This document shows, one piece after another, positions 16,774 to 25,592 of a DNA stretch of 64,000 bases. The stretch comes from Sideroxydans sp. GTDB lineage: Bacteria; Pseudomonadota; Gammaproteobacteria; Burkholderiales; Gallionellaceae. The first letter of the stretch is position 1. Every line of letters starts with the position of its first letter. The DNA is taken from the NCBI GenBank assembly GCA_024636935.1, contig JAGXGC010000010.1, positions 1 to 64,000 on the forward strand, read 5' to 3'. The position numbers and the translations under genes are program-made. The notes below the pieces were generated by a model, which did not search any database, was not told where the DNA came from, and saw only the letters and a program-made list of their open reading frames with translations.

Positions 16774-18108
16774 ATGTCCACAGGCCTGACAGATCAGCAA
16801 GCATACGAATACATCATCAAACTGCTCACAGCGATGAGTAAGGCAGGCGGTTCCGACCTGTTCATCGCCAACGACTTTCCCCCCAGTATGAAGTCACACG
16901 GTGAGATGCAGCCGATGACCACGCAAAAGCTCAACGGTCAGATCACCCGCCAACTTGCCTATGCGCTGATGAACGAGACACAGCGCGCCGAGTTCGACCA
17001 AGAGATGGAATGCAACTTCGCCATTTCGGTGCCCGGTGTGTCGCGCTTCCGTGTCAATGTGTTCGTGCAGCAGCAGAATGTCGGCATGGTCATCCGCACC
17101 ATCGCCGCCGAGATCCCCAACTTCGAAAAGCTCGCCCTGCCCGAGGTGCTGAAAGAAGTCATCATGCACAAGCGCGGTCTCGTGCTGGTGGTCGGCGGAA
17201 CAGGCTCCGGCAAATCCACCTCGCTCGCCGCCATGATCGACCACCGCAACCGCACCTCAAAAGGTCACATCATCACTGTCGAAGATCCGGTGGAATATGT
17301 GCACCAATCCAAAGAATCTCTCATCACTCATCGCGAAGTCGGCGTGGATACGCATAGTTGGCATCACGCCTTGAAGAACACCTTGCGCCAAGCGCCGGAC
17401 GTCATTCTCATCGGCGAGATACGCGATGCCGAAACTATGGAACATGCAATCGCCTTCGCTGAAACTGGCCACCTCTGCCTCGGCACACTGCACGCCAACA
17501 GTACCAACCAGACCATCGACCGCATCATCAACTTCTTCCCTGAAGAGCGCCGCAACCAGTTGCTGATGGATCTTTCGGCAAACATGCGCGCACTCATCTC
17601 ACAACGCCTCGTCCGCACGCCGGACGGCAAAGGACGCCGAGCCGCCATCGAGATCCTGCTCAACACACCGATCATTGCGGACAAGATTTTCAAGGGCGAA
17701 TTTCACGAGATCAAAGGCATCATGGAGAAGTCGCGCGAGTTGGGTATGCGCACCTTCGACTGGTCACTGTTTGAACTGTACAACGCTGGTGAGATATCCT
17801 ACGAAGAAGCCATTCGCAACGCAGACTCTGCCAACGAACTGCGTCTAAACATCAAGCTAAAGAGCAAGCGCGGTGAGCCGGGTGATGCTTCGGGTGTAGT
17901 GCTCTCAATGCAAGAACACAAGACCGAAGAAGAGCTGGAAGAAGAGCGTAAGCAAGAACTGGCGGCACAAGAAGAAAAGAAACGCCAGTTCGAAGCAGAA
18001 AAACTCCTTAAGCTACAGCAGGAAAAACAGGCGCAAGCGGCTGCCGAGGCTGAGAAACCAAAGCCGGAGATCGCTCTGGATAAGTTGGAGTTGAAGCTGG
18101 ACGACTGA
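16774..18108 (+). CDS. pilU: PilT/PilU-type pilus retraction ATPase with long C-terminal tail
   Basis: About 444 residues. N-terminal PAS-like domain, then the RecA-like secretion ATPase with Walker A GGTGSGKSTSLAAMID, Asp box (HIITVEDPVEYVH), Walker B (PDVILIGEIRDAETM) and His box (TGHLCLGTLHAN). PilT/PilU power type IV pilus retraction at the inner-membrane base. The C-terminal ~65 residues are a charged Glu/Lys/Gln coiled coil not found in ordinary PilT. PilU is preferred over PilT because of GSDLFIANDFPPSMKSHGEM and this tail. ATG 16774 follows ggggaag; the longer frame starts without SD. No pilT is adjacent. Confidence 0.85.
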   Translation: MSTGLTDQQAYEYIIKLLTAMSKAGGSDLFIANDFPPSMKSHGEMQPMTTQKLNGQITRQLAYALMNETQRAEFDQEMECNFAISVPGVSRFRVNVFVQQQNVGMVIRTIAAEIPNFEKLALPEVLKEVIMHKRGLVLVVGGTGSGKSTSLAAMIDHRNRTSKGHIITVEDPVEYVHQSKESLITHREVGVDTHSWHHALKNTLRQAPDVILIGEIRDAETMEHAIAFAETGHLCLGTLHANSTNQTIDRIINFFPEERRNQLLMDLSANMRALISQRLVRTPDGKGRRAAIEILLNTPIIADKIFKGEFHEIKGIMEKSRELGMRTFDWSLFELYNAGEISYEEAIRNADSANELRLNIKLKSKRGEPGDASGVVLSMQEHKTEEELEEERKQELAAQEEKKRQFEAEKLLKLQQEKQAQAAAEAEKPKPEIALDKLELKLDD

Positions 18109-18144
18109 TGTTCGGTGAGGGCGTACTAAGGAAGTGCTGATCAA

Positions 18145-18217
18145 TTCGTCATGCCGGCGAAGGCCGGTATCCAGTGTCTTTATTTAACTGGGTTCCGGCC
18201 TGCGCCGGAACGACGAA
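18145..18217. repeat. Imperfect palindromic intergenic repeat
   Basis: The element starts TTCGTCATGCCGGCGAAGGC and ends with the related complement (GTTCCGGCCTGCGCCGG, then AACGACGAA). It matches the very common proteobacterial intergenic repeat of the type 'cgtcattcccgcgaaggcgggaatcca'. It sits between pilU and the convergent M29-like gene and may also act as a bidirectional terminator. Confidence 0.75.
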
Positions 18218-18282
18218 ACCGAATAGATTCGCGCCTCCTTAAGTAGATCCGAAGCAGAGTCCTTTAGTTGAAGCTCCTCGAA

Positions 18283-19332
18283 TCAGACCATCCACGCCCC
18301 GTCGCGATAAACCTCCGTGTCACCGAGCATGACCGACTCAGTGATGGCGAACACATCCACGTGGAATCTCGCGTCCGCGCGTTTGATATTGGGCTTGATG
18401 TAGCTGGCGTGTTTCGCACCCAGCGATAGATGGATGCCGCACATGCGTTCATACGTGCCGATGTCGCTGACCAAAATATCGCGTGTGAAAGTGCGGTTCA
18501 GTCCGAAGCCAACTTCGCGCACCCAAATCTCCCCTTCAACTACGCGTATCTGTTCGAGCACCTCGTCGAACTCCGGCGTGGAATCGATGGTGTCGGTGAC
18601 GCGCCCTTTGCTGACCACCAGCGTGATTGGCTGCGCGGGTTTGTTTACGGTGAATTTCGTGTCGCCAAATACAAAGATCCGTACACGGCCATTCACCGCC
18701 TCCAGATCCAGCGATTCGGTGAACACCTCGCCGATAGGGAACTGGCCGCCGACGTTCTTCATCTCGCTGTAATCGCCGATGTTCAACTTCGCCGGTTCAA
18801 AGCCGGAGGCGAACAGCAATTGCTCGCCACCACTCTCGATAACTCCTGTTGCGGCGCTGTCGATGATGGCCTTCAAACCGCGACCCACGCGGCGTACATA
18901 GTTCGGGTCATAAGCCAGCGCGTCGATGTAGAGCAACGCCTCATCGCCGGGCATACGGCCCAGATGCGGATGCTCGATCACCTTGAGTGAAAGTTTGAAC
19001 AGCTCCACCCGCAAGCGGAATGCATCCAGCCGGAAGCTGCTGGTTTGGATCAGCACCACCAGATCGGCGGGCGCGAGCCGTTTGAATGCGTCGAGCACAG
19101 TCTCAGGTTCGGCAGTATCGAAATCGATGAAAGTCGCATACGGCAGGCAGCGCTGATAGGCCTCGGCCAGCGCCAGCGAAAGCGCACATTGCCCATCCCA
19201 AACCTCCAGCGCGGCATGCGTCGAATCATGCTCGAAAGCGATGGTCAGAATATCGTGCGCATGCTTCTGCGCGGTCTCGATCGCCGAATCGGGCAAGTGT
19301 GTGAAAGGTGGAGCAGTAGGGGAATGCGTCAT
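18283..19332 (-). CDS. M29-like aminopeptidase / NicX-like metalloenzyme
   Basis: About 349 residues. The C-terminal half contains GEIWVREVGFGLNR, MCGIHLSLGAKHASYI and RFHVDVFAITESVML, resembling the metal-ligand layout (Glu, His, His, Asp) of M29 aminopeptidases and their relatives such as 2,5-dihydroxypyridine dioxygenase NicX. I cannot separate peptidase from dioxygenase activity by eye. The start is uncertain: the ATG at 19332 and one at 19374 both lack a good SD. No signal peptide. Convergent with pilU. Confidence 0.6.
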   Translation of the reverse strand: MTHSPTAPPFTHLPDSAIETAQKHAHDILTIAFEHDSTHAALEVWDGQCALSLALAEAYQRCLPYATFIDFDTAEPETVLDAFKRLAPADLVVLIQTSSFRLDAFRLRVELFKLSLKVIEHPHLGRMPGDEALLYIDALAYDPNYVRRVGRGLKAIIDSAATGVIESGGEQLLFASGFEPAKLNIGDYSEMKNVGGQFPIGEVFTESLDLEAVNGRVRIFVFGDTKFTVNKPAQPITLVVSKGRVTDTIDSTPEFDEVLEQIRVVEGEIWVREVGFGLNRTFTRDILVSDIGTYERMCGIHLSLGAKHASYIKPNIKRADARFHVDVFAITESVMLGDTEVYRDGAWMV

Positions 19333-19517
19333 TTTTGGAGGAGGGTAGTGGGTCAACTGCCCTGCAAGGTGCATAGGAGATGGGCGCGCATGTTACTACA
19401 GGGCTTGCCTAAGACTGAGGAAGTGGGGCAGCTCCGGCTGAATCTGATGCAAGAGGGCGGTACGCTGTTCGCAGTACCGCCCTCCTTTGAGGCTAGAGTA
19501 GGGAGAGGCTCAATAGA

Positions 19518-19934
19518 TCAGTTGCCACCGCCTTGGCGCATCCCGCCGCCAGACCCCATTCCACCTCCCATGCCGCTTCCAGATCCCATGCCACCACCCT
19601 GACGCATGCCGCCGCCGGGGCCCATCATCCCACCGCTTGCGGGCGGCATATCCGGTAGGGTCATGCCACGTTCTTTTGCACGCTTTTGCATCAATTCGTG
19701 ATGCTCGTTGCGGAGCTGTTTACGCTCTTTTTCTGATTTGGCAGCCCGCATCTGGGCGCGATACGCGTTGCGTTCCTTCTGCGTCATCATCTGGCTACCA
19801 TAGATGCGCTCTTGATCCTGTGCTTGTGTTTGATCTTGTTTTTGTTCACGAACCTGATCCGCTGCGAATAGCGGTCCAGCTAATACTGCTAAAGCAGCTG
19901 CCAATATAGATACTGAAATTGGTTTATTGATCAT
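19518..19934 (-). CDS. Secreted small Met/Gly-rich protein, family member 1
   Basis: About 138 residues. Signal peptide (VSILAAALAVLAGPLFAAD), then a charged helical part with MTQKERNAYRAQMRAAKSEK and RNEHHELMQKRAKERGMTLP, and a C-terminal tail of GGGM/GSGSGM units. The E/Q-R-x-x-YR motif and tail are shared with the proteins at 54080-54466 and 54526-54831. ATG 19934 has AAGGAG 7 nt upstream. Periplasmic; a Spy/CpxP-like chaperone or metal-binding role is only a guess. Confidence 0.75.
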   Translation of the reverse strand: MINKPISVSILAAALAVLAGPLFAADQVREQKQDQTQAQDQERIYGSQMMTQKERNAYRAQMRAAKSEKERKQLRNEHHELMQKRAKERGMTLPDMPPASGGMMGPGGGMRQGGGMGSGSGMGGGMGSGGGMRQGGGN

Positions 19935-20046
19935 GATGTGCTCCTTATGAATGGACCAGCGGAGAGCCACTATGCGCCGTGTCAGGTAAAGGTGCAAGGA
20001 GGGGGATCTGAGGCTAATTGCAGCGCATTTGGCTGAAGAGAGGGGG

Positions 20047-20178
20047 ATGTCCGCCATCACGCGCGGCAGGGAAAGAGCACTGGCCGAATGGTGGCTGCTG
20101 TTTGATGAAAGCGGATTGGTGTTACGGGTGGTGGTGCTGCAATCGTTCGGGAAGATATTGGTGCTGCGGGCGGGTTGA
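20047..20178 (+). CDS. Possible small ORF (43 aa)
   Basis: ATG preceded by gagaggggg, encoding MSAITRGRERALAEWWLLFD plus a hydrophobic C-terminus (LVLRVVVLQSFGKILVLRAG). It is the only open frame with a good SD in the ~300 bp between two genes on the other strand. It could be a gene remnant. No family recognised. Confidence 0.25.
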   Translation: MSAITRGRERALAEWWLLFDESGLVLRVVVLQSFGKILVLRAG

Positions 20179-20232
20179 GGAGCCGACTCTAAATTTCAAA
20201 TTCGGAGCTGACCCCTTTAGCTGTTGGTTTGC

Positions 20233-20394
20233 CTAGGTATTCCATCGAGCCAAAGCATCGGCTCGGATCACTTCCCAACTGACCGTGTCGTTGGGCGCGG
20301 CATCGTCCTCTGCGAGTCGCCGATCCAGTTCCGCGATCAAGTTCTCGGAGTCGCGGAAGTTGCCGTGTTCAATATCTCGGGTGATCTTGCTCAT
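20233..20394 (-). CDS. Small protein coupled to HigA-like gene (53 aa)
   Basis: It starts with an ATGA overlap on the stop of the HigA-like gene, so it is translationally coupled. The protein is acidic and helical (DSENLIAELDRRLAEDDAAP ... WEVIRADALARWNT), reminiscent of small addiction-module proteins, but I cannot assign a family. Its position suggests a part in the toxin-antitoxin cluster. Confidence 0.5.
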   Translation of the reverse strand: MSKITRDIEHGNFRDSENLIAELDRRLAEDDAAPNDTVSWEVIRADALARWNT

Positions 20395-20822
20395 CACAGG
20401 AACGCGGCAGGAGATACACAAAAGCGCGTAGCCAGTGCTTTCACTTGGCGCGTATTTAGTTCGCGCTTGCCGTTCAGGATGGCAGAGACGATGCTTTGTC
20501 CGCCCAACTCCTCAGCCAGATCGGTTTGCTTGAGTTGGTGTTCTTCCATCAGGAACGCAAGCACCTTGGCTGGTGTGGCTTCAGGCAGTTTTTGTTGCTT
20601 GGCTTCGTAGGTTTCGACCTCTTTAGTCACGAGATCAAGCAGCGGCATCAGACGATGTGTCTCGTTCGTGCCGATACGGTCGAGCAACTCATCCATCACC
20701 GACACACGGCGTTCATATTCTTTCTTGCTAGTGATCGGGCCGAGCGGCACGAGCTTGTTCAAGTCCTGCCAAGCAGATTGCACCGAGGCGAGATCGAGAT
20801 GGCGTTCAGCGACTATGCTCAT
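20394..20822 (-). CDS. HigA-type helix-turn-helix antitoxin
   Basis: 142 residues. The C-terminal Xre-type helix-turn-helix (HQLKQTDLAEELGGQSIVSAILNGKRELN) is preceded by a helical N-terminal region, as in the longer HigA antitoxins that follow HigB mRNA interferases. Here the gene upstream encodes a ParE/RelE-like toxin rather than an obvious HigB. SD AAGGAG lies about 10 nt before ATG 20822. It is followed by a coupled 53-residue ORF. Confidence 0.8.
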   Translation of the reverse strand: MSIVAERHLDLASVQSAWQDLNKLVPLGPITSKKEYERRVSVMDELLDRIGTNETHRLMPLLDLVTKEVETYEAKQQKLPEATPAKVLAFLMEEHQLKQTDLAEELGGQSIVSAILNGKRELNTRQVKALATRFCVSPAAFL

Positions 20823-20860
20823 TTTTGTTTGCTCCTTTCTATCCGCGCAAGATCAGCTCA

Positions 20861-21154
20861 CTACTTTTCAATAAAGCGCGCTTCAATATCCATCGCTCCG
20901 TGCAGTACCCGTACGATACGAATCGTCGGCGCATCTTGAAAGAAGATCACATAATTTCCGTAAGCACAGGAGCGAATGCTATCGCCCAGTTCCGGGCGGG
21001 CGCGAAATAATTTGGGAGAGATCGCGATCTTGGCGCATTGGCTGCGCAGCTCGGTGATAAAGGTCAAAGCGCGGTGAGGATCGTCGAGGGCGATGTAGTC
21101 GCCGATGGATTCAATGTCTTGTTCGGCAAGCGGCGAAACAAGGTAACGCACCAC
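20861..21154 (-). CDS. ParE/RelE-family toxin
   Basis: 97 residues. VRYLVSPLAEQDIESIGDYIALDDPHRALTFI and SCAYGNYVIFFQDAPTIRIVRVLHGAMDIE fit the RelE/ParE superfamily (ParE branch: gyrase poison or ribosome-dependent nuclease). It starts at GTG 21154, 2 nt after the AbrB-type antitoxin stop, so antitoxin then toxin are coupled. The HigA-like gene follows 38 bp downstream. Confidence 0.85.
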   Translation of the reverse strand: MVRYLVSPLAEQDIESIGDYIALDDPHRALTFITELRSQCAKIAISPKLFRARPELGDSIRSCAYGNYVIFFQDAPTIRIVRVLHGAMDIEARFIEK

Positions 21155-21156
21155 GT

Positions 21157-21411
21157 TTATTTTCCCGAGGCGAGTTTGCGGTATTTGTCTTCCAGACGAT
21201 CAAAGACCTCGTCGGCGGGTATGCCTGATCCGCATGTGAGACCTTCCGCGACAGCGGCTTTCAACTGCTCGGCGGTAAGCTTGGGAATCATCTGTATGCC
21301 CGCGCCATTCTGAATCAGTTCGAACTCTTGCCCGGGCTGAAGGTGCATAGACTCACGCAACTCTTTGGGGAGAGTGATCTTGTAATCGCTAGTGACAGTG
21401 GCGGCACTCAT
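21157..21411 (-). CDS. AbrB/MazE/SpoVT-family antitoxin
   Basis: 84 residues. The N-terminal swapped-hairpin DNA-binding domain (TVTSDYKITLPKELRESMHLQPGQEFELI) is typical of AbrB/MazE antitoxins; the C-terminal helical part (ADEVFDRLEDKYRKLA) should bind and neutralise the toxin encoded next. ATG 21411 fits the family start. Pairing of an AbrB-type antitoxin with a ParE-type toxin is known but less common than with MazF or VapC. Confidence 0.82.
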   Translation of the reverse strand: MSAATVTSDYKITLPKELRESMHLQPGQEFELIQNGAGIQMIPKLTAEQLKAAVAEGLTCGSGIPADEVFDRLEDKYRKLASGK

Positions 21412-21520
21412 TTCATAGATCCTTGACCGATAACGAGGGGGAAATTTACACCGGAGCCGAGGGGAGGGCAACAGAGGAAACCGTGGTACGTCCCCGATTA
21501 TTTTTAAGCAGGTGCCGGCT

Positions 21521-21592
21521 CGTAGGTTGGGTTGAGCGTAGCGATACCCAACGCAACGGTATGATGGGTATCGCTACGCTCAACCCATCCTG
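21521..21592. repeat. Inverted intergenic repeat (taggttgggttgagc type)
   Basis: Arms GGGTTGAGCGTAGCGATACC and GGTATCGCTACGCTCAACCC are separated by a short loop and flanked by taggttg/catcctg. This is a long hairpin of a repeat type common in many bacterial genomes. It separates the AbrB/ParE cluster from the Pycsar cyclase 3' end and may terminate both sides. Confidence 0.75.
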
Positions 21593-21619
21593 CGCTCGCT
21601 GACCCTTTGATTACGTGCT

Positions 21620-22459
21620 TTATTTCTTGGGTGGATTCATTAGTCCAGCGGCGAGCAATCCCAAACTATTTGCTCCGGTTGGGTAGGTTTTGTTTGAAAA
21701 AAACGAATTGAGAAGAGCAGACAACGTTTCAGCTCTCTTTTTCTCTTCCTCGAAATATTCCCGCATCGAAACGCTATGTATATCAGTTTCGTAATTTGAA
21801 TCATCAAAAATAGTGTGGGCTGAACAAAATCCCTTATATTCATCAGTTAGATTGGTATAAACAGATTTTGATACTTGGACGCACTTATTGGAACCACGAT
21901 TTCCCTCATGGCAAAGGTGCGCAGCTTCATTAACAACGTCTCCAATCCAAACAACGTCGTTTACTCCGCTACCACTTGCACCAGCTTTCATCATTAAAGC
22001 TCGGCCATAGGCAATTCCTATTCCACATACAATCGGCTTATAGCCCTTGTTGGACAAACGAAAATTGAGCAGCTCTATAAGAGTGCTGAGCTGACCTGCT
22101 GTATCAAATGCACTGACAATTTGGTGTTTGTATGTTGAGTCAAATATGCCGCTCACACAATCGCCACTAATAAACACTTCTTTGCAGTTGGGAGATGCAT
22201 TCATAATCGCAACACACTCCGAAATATATGAGCGATACAGCTTTCCAATAACGGGTCGGTTGTGTGTTTTTGTTAGTTTTGAGCTGCCTCGAATATCAAT
22301 GAATACCGCAGTGCAATTAACGTAAAAGCCGTTGCTAAATGTTAAAGAAGTGCGAGGTGGGATGGTATTTACTTCTTCAAATATTTCGGCGCTATCAAGA
22401 ATGTCTCTAATTCTTGCATCGCTAACTTCTACGGTGTAAGCGAAATTCTTAGATTCCAT
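21620..22459 (-). CDS. pycC: Pycsar pyrimidine nucleotide cyclase (PycC)
   Basis: 279 residues. A class III nucleotidyl cyclase fold: first metal Asp in VFIDIRGSSKL (D55), second in EVFISGDCVSGIFD (D100), and the catalytic Asn region in VVWIGDVVNEAAHLCHEGNRG. DIRGSSKL and the partner gene identify it as a Pycsar cyclase making cCMP or cUMP on phage infection, rather than a housekeeping adenylate cyclase. The ATG at 22459 is 2 nt after the effector stop and preceded by GGGGG. The region looks AT-richer than its neighbours, as expected for a transferred defence module. Which base it uses cannot be read here. Confidence 0.85.
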   Translation of the reverse strand: MESKNFAYTVEVSDARIRDILDSAEIFEEVNTIPPRTSLTFSNGFYVNCTAVFIDIRGSSKLTKTHNRPVIGKLYRSYISECVAIMNASPNCKEVFISGDCVSGIFDSTYKHQIVSAFDTAGQLSTLIELLNFRLSNKGYKPIVCGIGIAYGRALMMKAGASGSGVNDVVWIGDVVNEAAHLCHEGNRGSNKCVQVSKSVYTNLTDEYKGFCSAHTIFDDSNYETDIHSVSMREYFEEEKKRAETLSALLNSFFSNKTYPTGANSLGLLAAGLMNPPKK

Positions 22460-22461
22460 AA

Positions 22462-22986
22462 CTACCCCCGAATTATTAGTGCAATTACAGTAAAGGCGGT
22501 CGCAATGAGCCAAAGTAACCCGGCGCGGGCTACTCCATCGGATTTTTTCTGGACGATATGTGAAATTGTGAAATGTTGTTCTAAGGCTTCTTGTGCAAAA
22601 TCGCTCTCATCCATCGAATTGATTTCGGCGAGATATTCGGTGTGTTTGTCGTGTGGATAATTGGCGGCTATAAAGCTATAGAATGAAATGGCTTTGTAGT
22701 TTCCTGTGTATTCCAATGGTGAGCCAAATGCGTGCTTAAGAGTGGTCCGAGGAAGAACTGCTTTAATAGCAAAAAATAGAGACAAAGCAGCAAGGGCCGT
22801 CGCTATTAATCCAATTCTATATGGCCAGCCGGAAATATCACCAAGCTTGGCACTTGTCCATATGAAGCCTATAAGGGCTAGGTTTATAGTCGAAACGAAA
22901 CCTGCTTTTGCATCCATGACTGCTGACCACTTTCGACCGAGATCGGTAAATGCTTGATACATTTTCAGTCGATCTTCTATCTTCAT
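22462..22986 (-). CDS. pycTM: Pycsar membrane effector (PycTM)
   Basis: 174 residues. Three hydrophobic helices: FVSTINLALIGFIWTSA (about 33-50), GLIATALAALSLFFAIKAVL (about 63-83) and GLLWLIATAFTVIALII at the C-terminus. Between them is a soluble helical part with YSFIAANYPHDKHTEYLAEI. This matches the PycTM (DUF5706/Pycsar effector) family, which permeabilises the membrane when the cyclase makes cCMP/cUMP and so aborts infection. ATG 22986 has GGAGG 5-6 nt upstream. The stop is 2 nt before pycC, so the two are co-translated. Confidence 0.85.
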   Translation of the reverse strand: MKIEDRLKMYQAFTDLGRKWSAVMDAKAGFVSTINLALIGFIWTSAKLGDISGWPYRIGLIATALAALSLFFAIKAVLPRTTLKHAFGSPLEYTGNYKAISFYSFIAANYPHDKHTEYLAEINSMDESDFAQEALEQHFTISHIVQKKSDGVARAGLLWLIATAFTVIALIIRG

Positions 22987-23044
22987 GCCAACCTCCAATT
23001 CAAAGAAATTTGGTTCAAAGTGGATCGTTTCAATAAGTAGGCTG

Positions 23045-25588
23045 CTACACCAGCTTCTTCAACTGATAGATCCTCTCCAACGCTTCCCTAGGACTCATCT
23101 CATCCGGCTGCAAGTCTTGCAACGCCGACACTAGCGGATGCTCTTCTGGCTCCGGTGCTTCCGGCACGGCAGCGAACAGGTCGCCCTGTGGGTTCTGGGC
23201 GGCGCTGTTCTGTTCTAACTTCACCAACTGTTTCTTCGCGCTGCGGATGACGCTGCCGGGTACGCCGGCGAGGGCGGCGACTTGCAGGCCGTAGCTTTGG
23301 CTGGCGGCGCCTTCGTTCACGCTGTGCAGGAACACGATGCTGTGCTGGTGTTCGACGGCGGCGAGGTGGACGTTGGCGAGTTGTTTGAATTCTTCGTCCA
23401 GGCGCGTGAGTTCGAAATAGTGCGTCGCAAACAAGGTGTAGCTGCGGTTGAGTTCCAGCAGGTGGCGCGCGATGGCGTAGGCCAATGCCAAGCCGTCGAA
23501 GGTGCTGGTACCGCGCCCGATCTCGTCCACCAGCACCAGACTTTTCTCGGTGGCGTTGTGCAGGATGTTGGCGGCCTCGGTCATCTCGACCATGAAGGTG
23601 GAACGTCCGCTGGCTAAGTCGTCTGATGCGCCGATGCGCGTGAATATCTGGTCGATCTCGCCCAGCACGGCTTCTTGTGCGGGCACGAAGCAGCCGACAT
23701 GCGCGAGCAGGGCGATGATGGCAACCTGTCGCATGTAGGTCGATTTACCGCCCATGTTGGGGCCGGTGATGAGCAGCATGCGGCGCGCATCACCCAACGC
23801 GGTGTCGTTCGGGGTGAAGGTATCCACTTGCGCTTCGACGACCGGGTGGCGACCTTGCTTGATGTGTAGCTGTGCATCGTCACTGAACTGCGGTGCGCTG
23901 AAGTTGAGCGTGGCGGCACGTTCGGCGAAGGTGGCGAGCACGTCCAGTTCGGCGATAGCGGCGGCGACAGCTTGCAGTTGCGGGATGCTCGGTGCGAGTG
24001 CGTCCAGCAATTGGTCGTAGAGGAATTTCTCACGCGCCAATGCGCGGTCGTTGGCGGACAGTGCTTTGTCTTCGAAGGTCTTCAGTTCCGGTGTGATGTA
24101 GCGCTCGACGTTCTTCAAGGTCTGGCGGCGGCGGTAATCGTCCGGCACCTTGTCGGCATTGGCGGTGCTGACTTCGATATAGAAACCATGCACGCGGTTG
24201 TATTCCACCTTCAGCTTGTCGATGCCGGTGCGTTCGCGTTCGCGCTTTTCCAATGCCAGCAGGAAGTCGCCGCAGTTGGATTGGATGCCGCGCAGTTCGT
24301 CCAGATCGGCATCGTAACCATCGGCGATCACGCCGCCTTCACGCAACACGGAGGAAGGTTCTTCTTTGATGGTCTTTTGCAGCAGTTCGACTAATGCGCT
24401 ATCGGCTTGCAGCGCGGTGGTCAGTTGCTGGATGCGCGGGGCCGAAACTTTCGCCAGCAGCGTATGCAAGGCGGGTAATTCTTTGAGCGTATCGCGCAGG
24501 CCGGAAAGGTCGCGTGGGCGGGCGCTCTTCAGTGCGATGCGTGCGGTGATGCGTTCCACGTCCACGCTGGACTTGAGACTGTCGTGTACGGCGCTGAACT
24601 TGTCGTCCAGTTCATCTACGGCATCCAGTCGTGCGCGCAACACTTCGCGGTCGCGCAGCGGATGGTGCAGCCAGTGTGCGAGCAAGCGGCTGCCCATGTT
24701 GCTGGCGCAGGTGTCGAGCAGTGAGAGCAGAGTGGGCGCGGGTTCGCCGCGCAGGGTCTGGGTGATCTCCAGATTGCGGCGGGTGGCGGCGTCCATGCGC
24801 ACGAACTGGTCGGCGTGGTACACCTGCGCGCTGCGGATGTGGGCGATGCTTTGGCCTTGCGTGAGCTTGGCGTAGCCGAGCAATGCACCGGCGGCACTCA
24901 AGCCCAGATTCAATTCTTCACAGCCGAATCCGGCGAGGTCGCGTGTGCCGAACTGCTGGCACAGCGCACGGTGCGCGGTGTCGCGCTCGAAGTGCCAGTC
25001 GGGTAGCGATTTGTTGGCTGCGTTTTTGAACTGCGGCGCGGCGCTGCTCTCGGCGAACAATATCTCGGAAGGTTGTAGGCGTTCCAGCTCGGCGGACAGT
25101 TGCTTGGCATCCACTTCGGCCAAGGTGAATTGACCGGAGGCGAGGTTGAGCCAGGCGAGGCCGATCTCGTTCTTGTTTTGGTGCAGCGCAAGCAGCAGGT
25201 TGTCGCGCTTCTCTTCCAACAGCGCGGAGTCGGTGACGGTGCCGGGTGTGACGATGCGCATCACTTTGCGCTCGACCGGGCCTTTGCTGGTGGCAGGGTC
25301 GCCGATCTGTTCGCAGATGGCGATCGATTCGCCCATCTTCACCAGTCGCGCCAGATATTGCTCGGCAGCGTGATAAGGCACGCCCGCCATCTTGATCGGT
25401 ATGCCTCCCGAAGCGCCGCGCTGGGTGAGTGTTATGTCGAGCAGCTTGGCGACGCGCACCGCATCGTCATGGAACAACTCATAGAAGTCGCCCATGCGAT
25501 AGAACAGCAGCTTGTCCAGATGGTCTGCTTTTAGACGCAGGTACTGCTGCATCATGGGTGTGTGTTTTTCGGGTGCGTTGTCTTCCAT
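23045..25588 (-). CDS. mutS: DNA mismatch repair ATPase MutS
   Basis: 847 residues, full length. The N-terminal mismatch-binding domain contains [15 protein letters not shown] (Phe-x-Glu motif region), then the connector, lever and clamp domains, and a C-terminal ABC ATPase with Walker [14 protein letters not shown] and Walker [23 protein letters not shown], followed by [11 protein letters not shown]. It recognises base mismatches and recruits MutL. The gene follows the thioesterase gene after 4 bp; the Pycsar effector starts 58 bp downstream on the same strand. Confidence 0.97.
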   Translation of the reverse strand: MEDNAPEKHTPMMQQYLRLKADHLDKLLFYRMGDFYELFHDDAVRVAKLLDITLTQRGASGGIPIKMAGVPYHAAEQYLARLVKMGESIAICEQIGDPATSKGPVERKVMRIVTPGTVTDSALLEEKRDNLLLALHQNKNEIGLAWLNLASGQFTLAEVDAKQLSAELERLQPSEILFAESSAAPQFKNAANKSLPDWHFERDTAHRALCQQFGTRDLAGFGCEELNLGLSAAGALLGYAKLTQGQSIAHIRSAQVYHADQFVRMDAATRRNLEITQTLRGEPAPTLLSLLDTCASNMGSRLLAHWLHHPLRDREVLRARLDAVDELDDKFSAVHDSLKSSVDVERITARIALKSARPRDLSGLRDTLKELPALHTLLAKVSAPRIQQLTTALQADSALVELLQKTIKEEPSSVLREGGVIADGYDADLDELRGIQSNCGDFLLALEKRERERTGIDKLKVEYNRVHGFYIEVSTANADKVPDDYRRRQTLKNVERYITPELKTFEDKALSANDRALAREKFLYDQLLDALAPSIPQLQAVAAAIAELDVLATFAERAATLNFSAPQFSDDAQLHIKQGRHPVVEAQVDTFTPNDTALGDARRMLLITGPNMGGKSTYMRQVAIIALLAHVGCFVPAQEAVLGEIDQIFTRIGASDDLASGRSTFMVEMTEAANILHNATEKSLVLVDEIGRGTSTFDGLALAYAIARHLLELNRSYTLFATHYFELTRLDEEFKQLANVHLAAVEHQHSIVFLHSVNEGAASQSYGLQVAALAGVPGSVIRSAKKQLVKLEQNSAAQNPQGDLFAAVPEAPEPEEHPLVSALQDLQPDEMSPREALERIYQLKKLV

Positions 25589-25592
25589 GCGT

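Noticed and set aside
18283-19332. Naming the M29-like gene nicX
   Set aside because: Metal-ligand layout is compatible, but no other nicotinate pathway genes are present and the sequence cannot separate peptidase from dioxygenase.
21620-22459. Interpreting the cyclase as a housekeeping adenylate/guanylate cyclase
   Set aside because: The 2-nt-linked PycTM-type effector and DIRGSS motif fit Pycsar much better.
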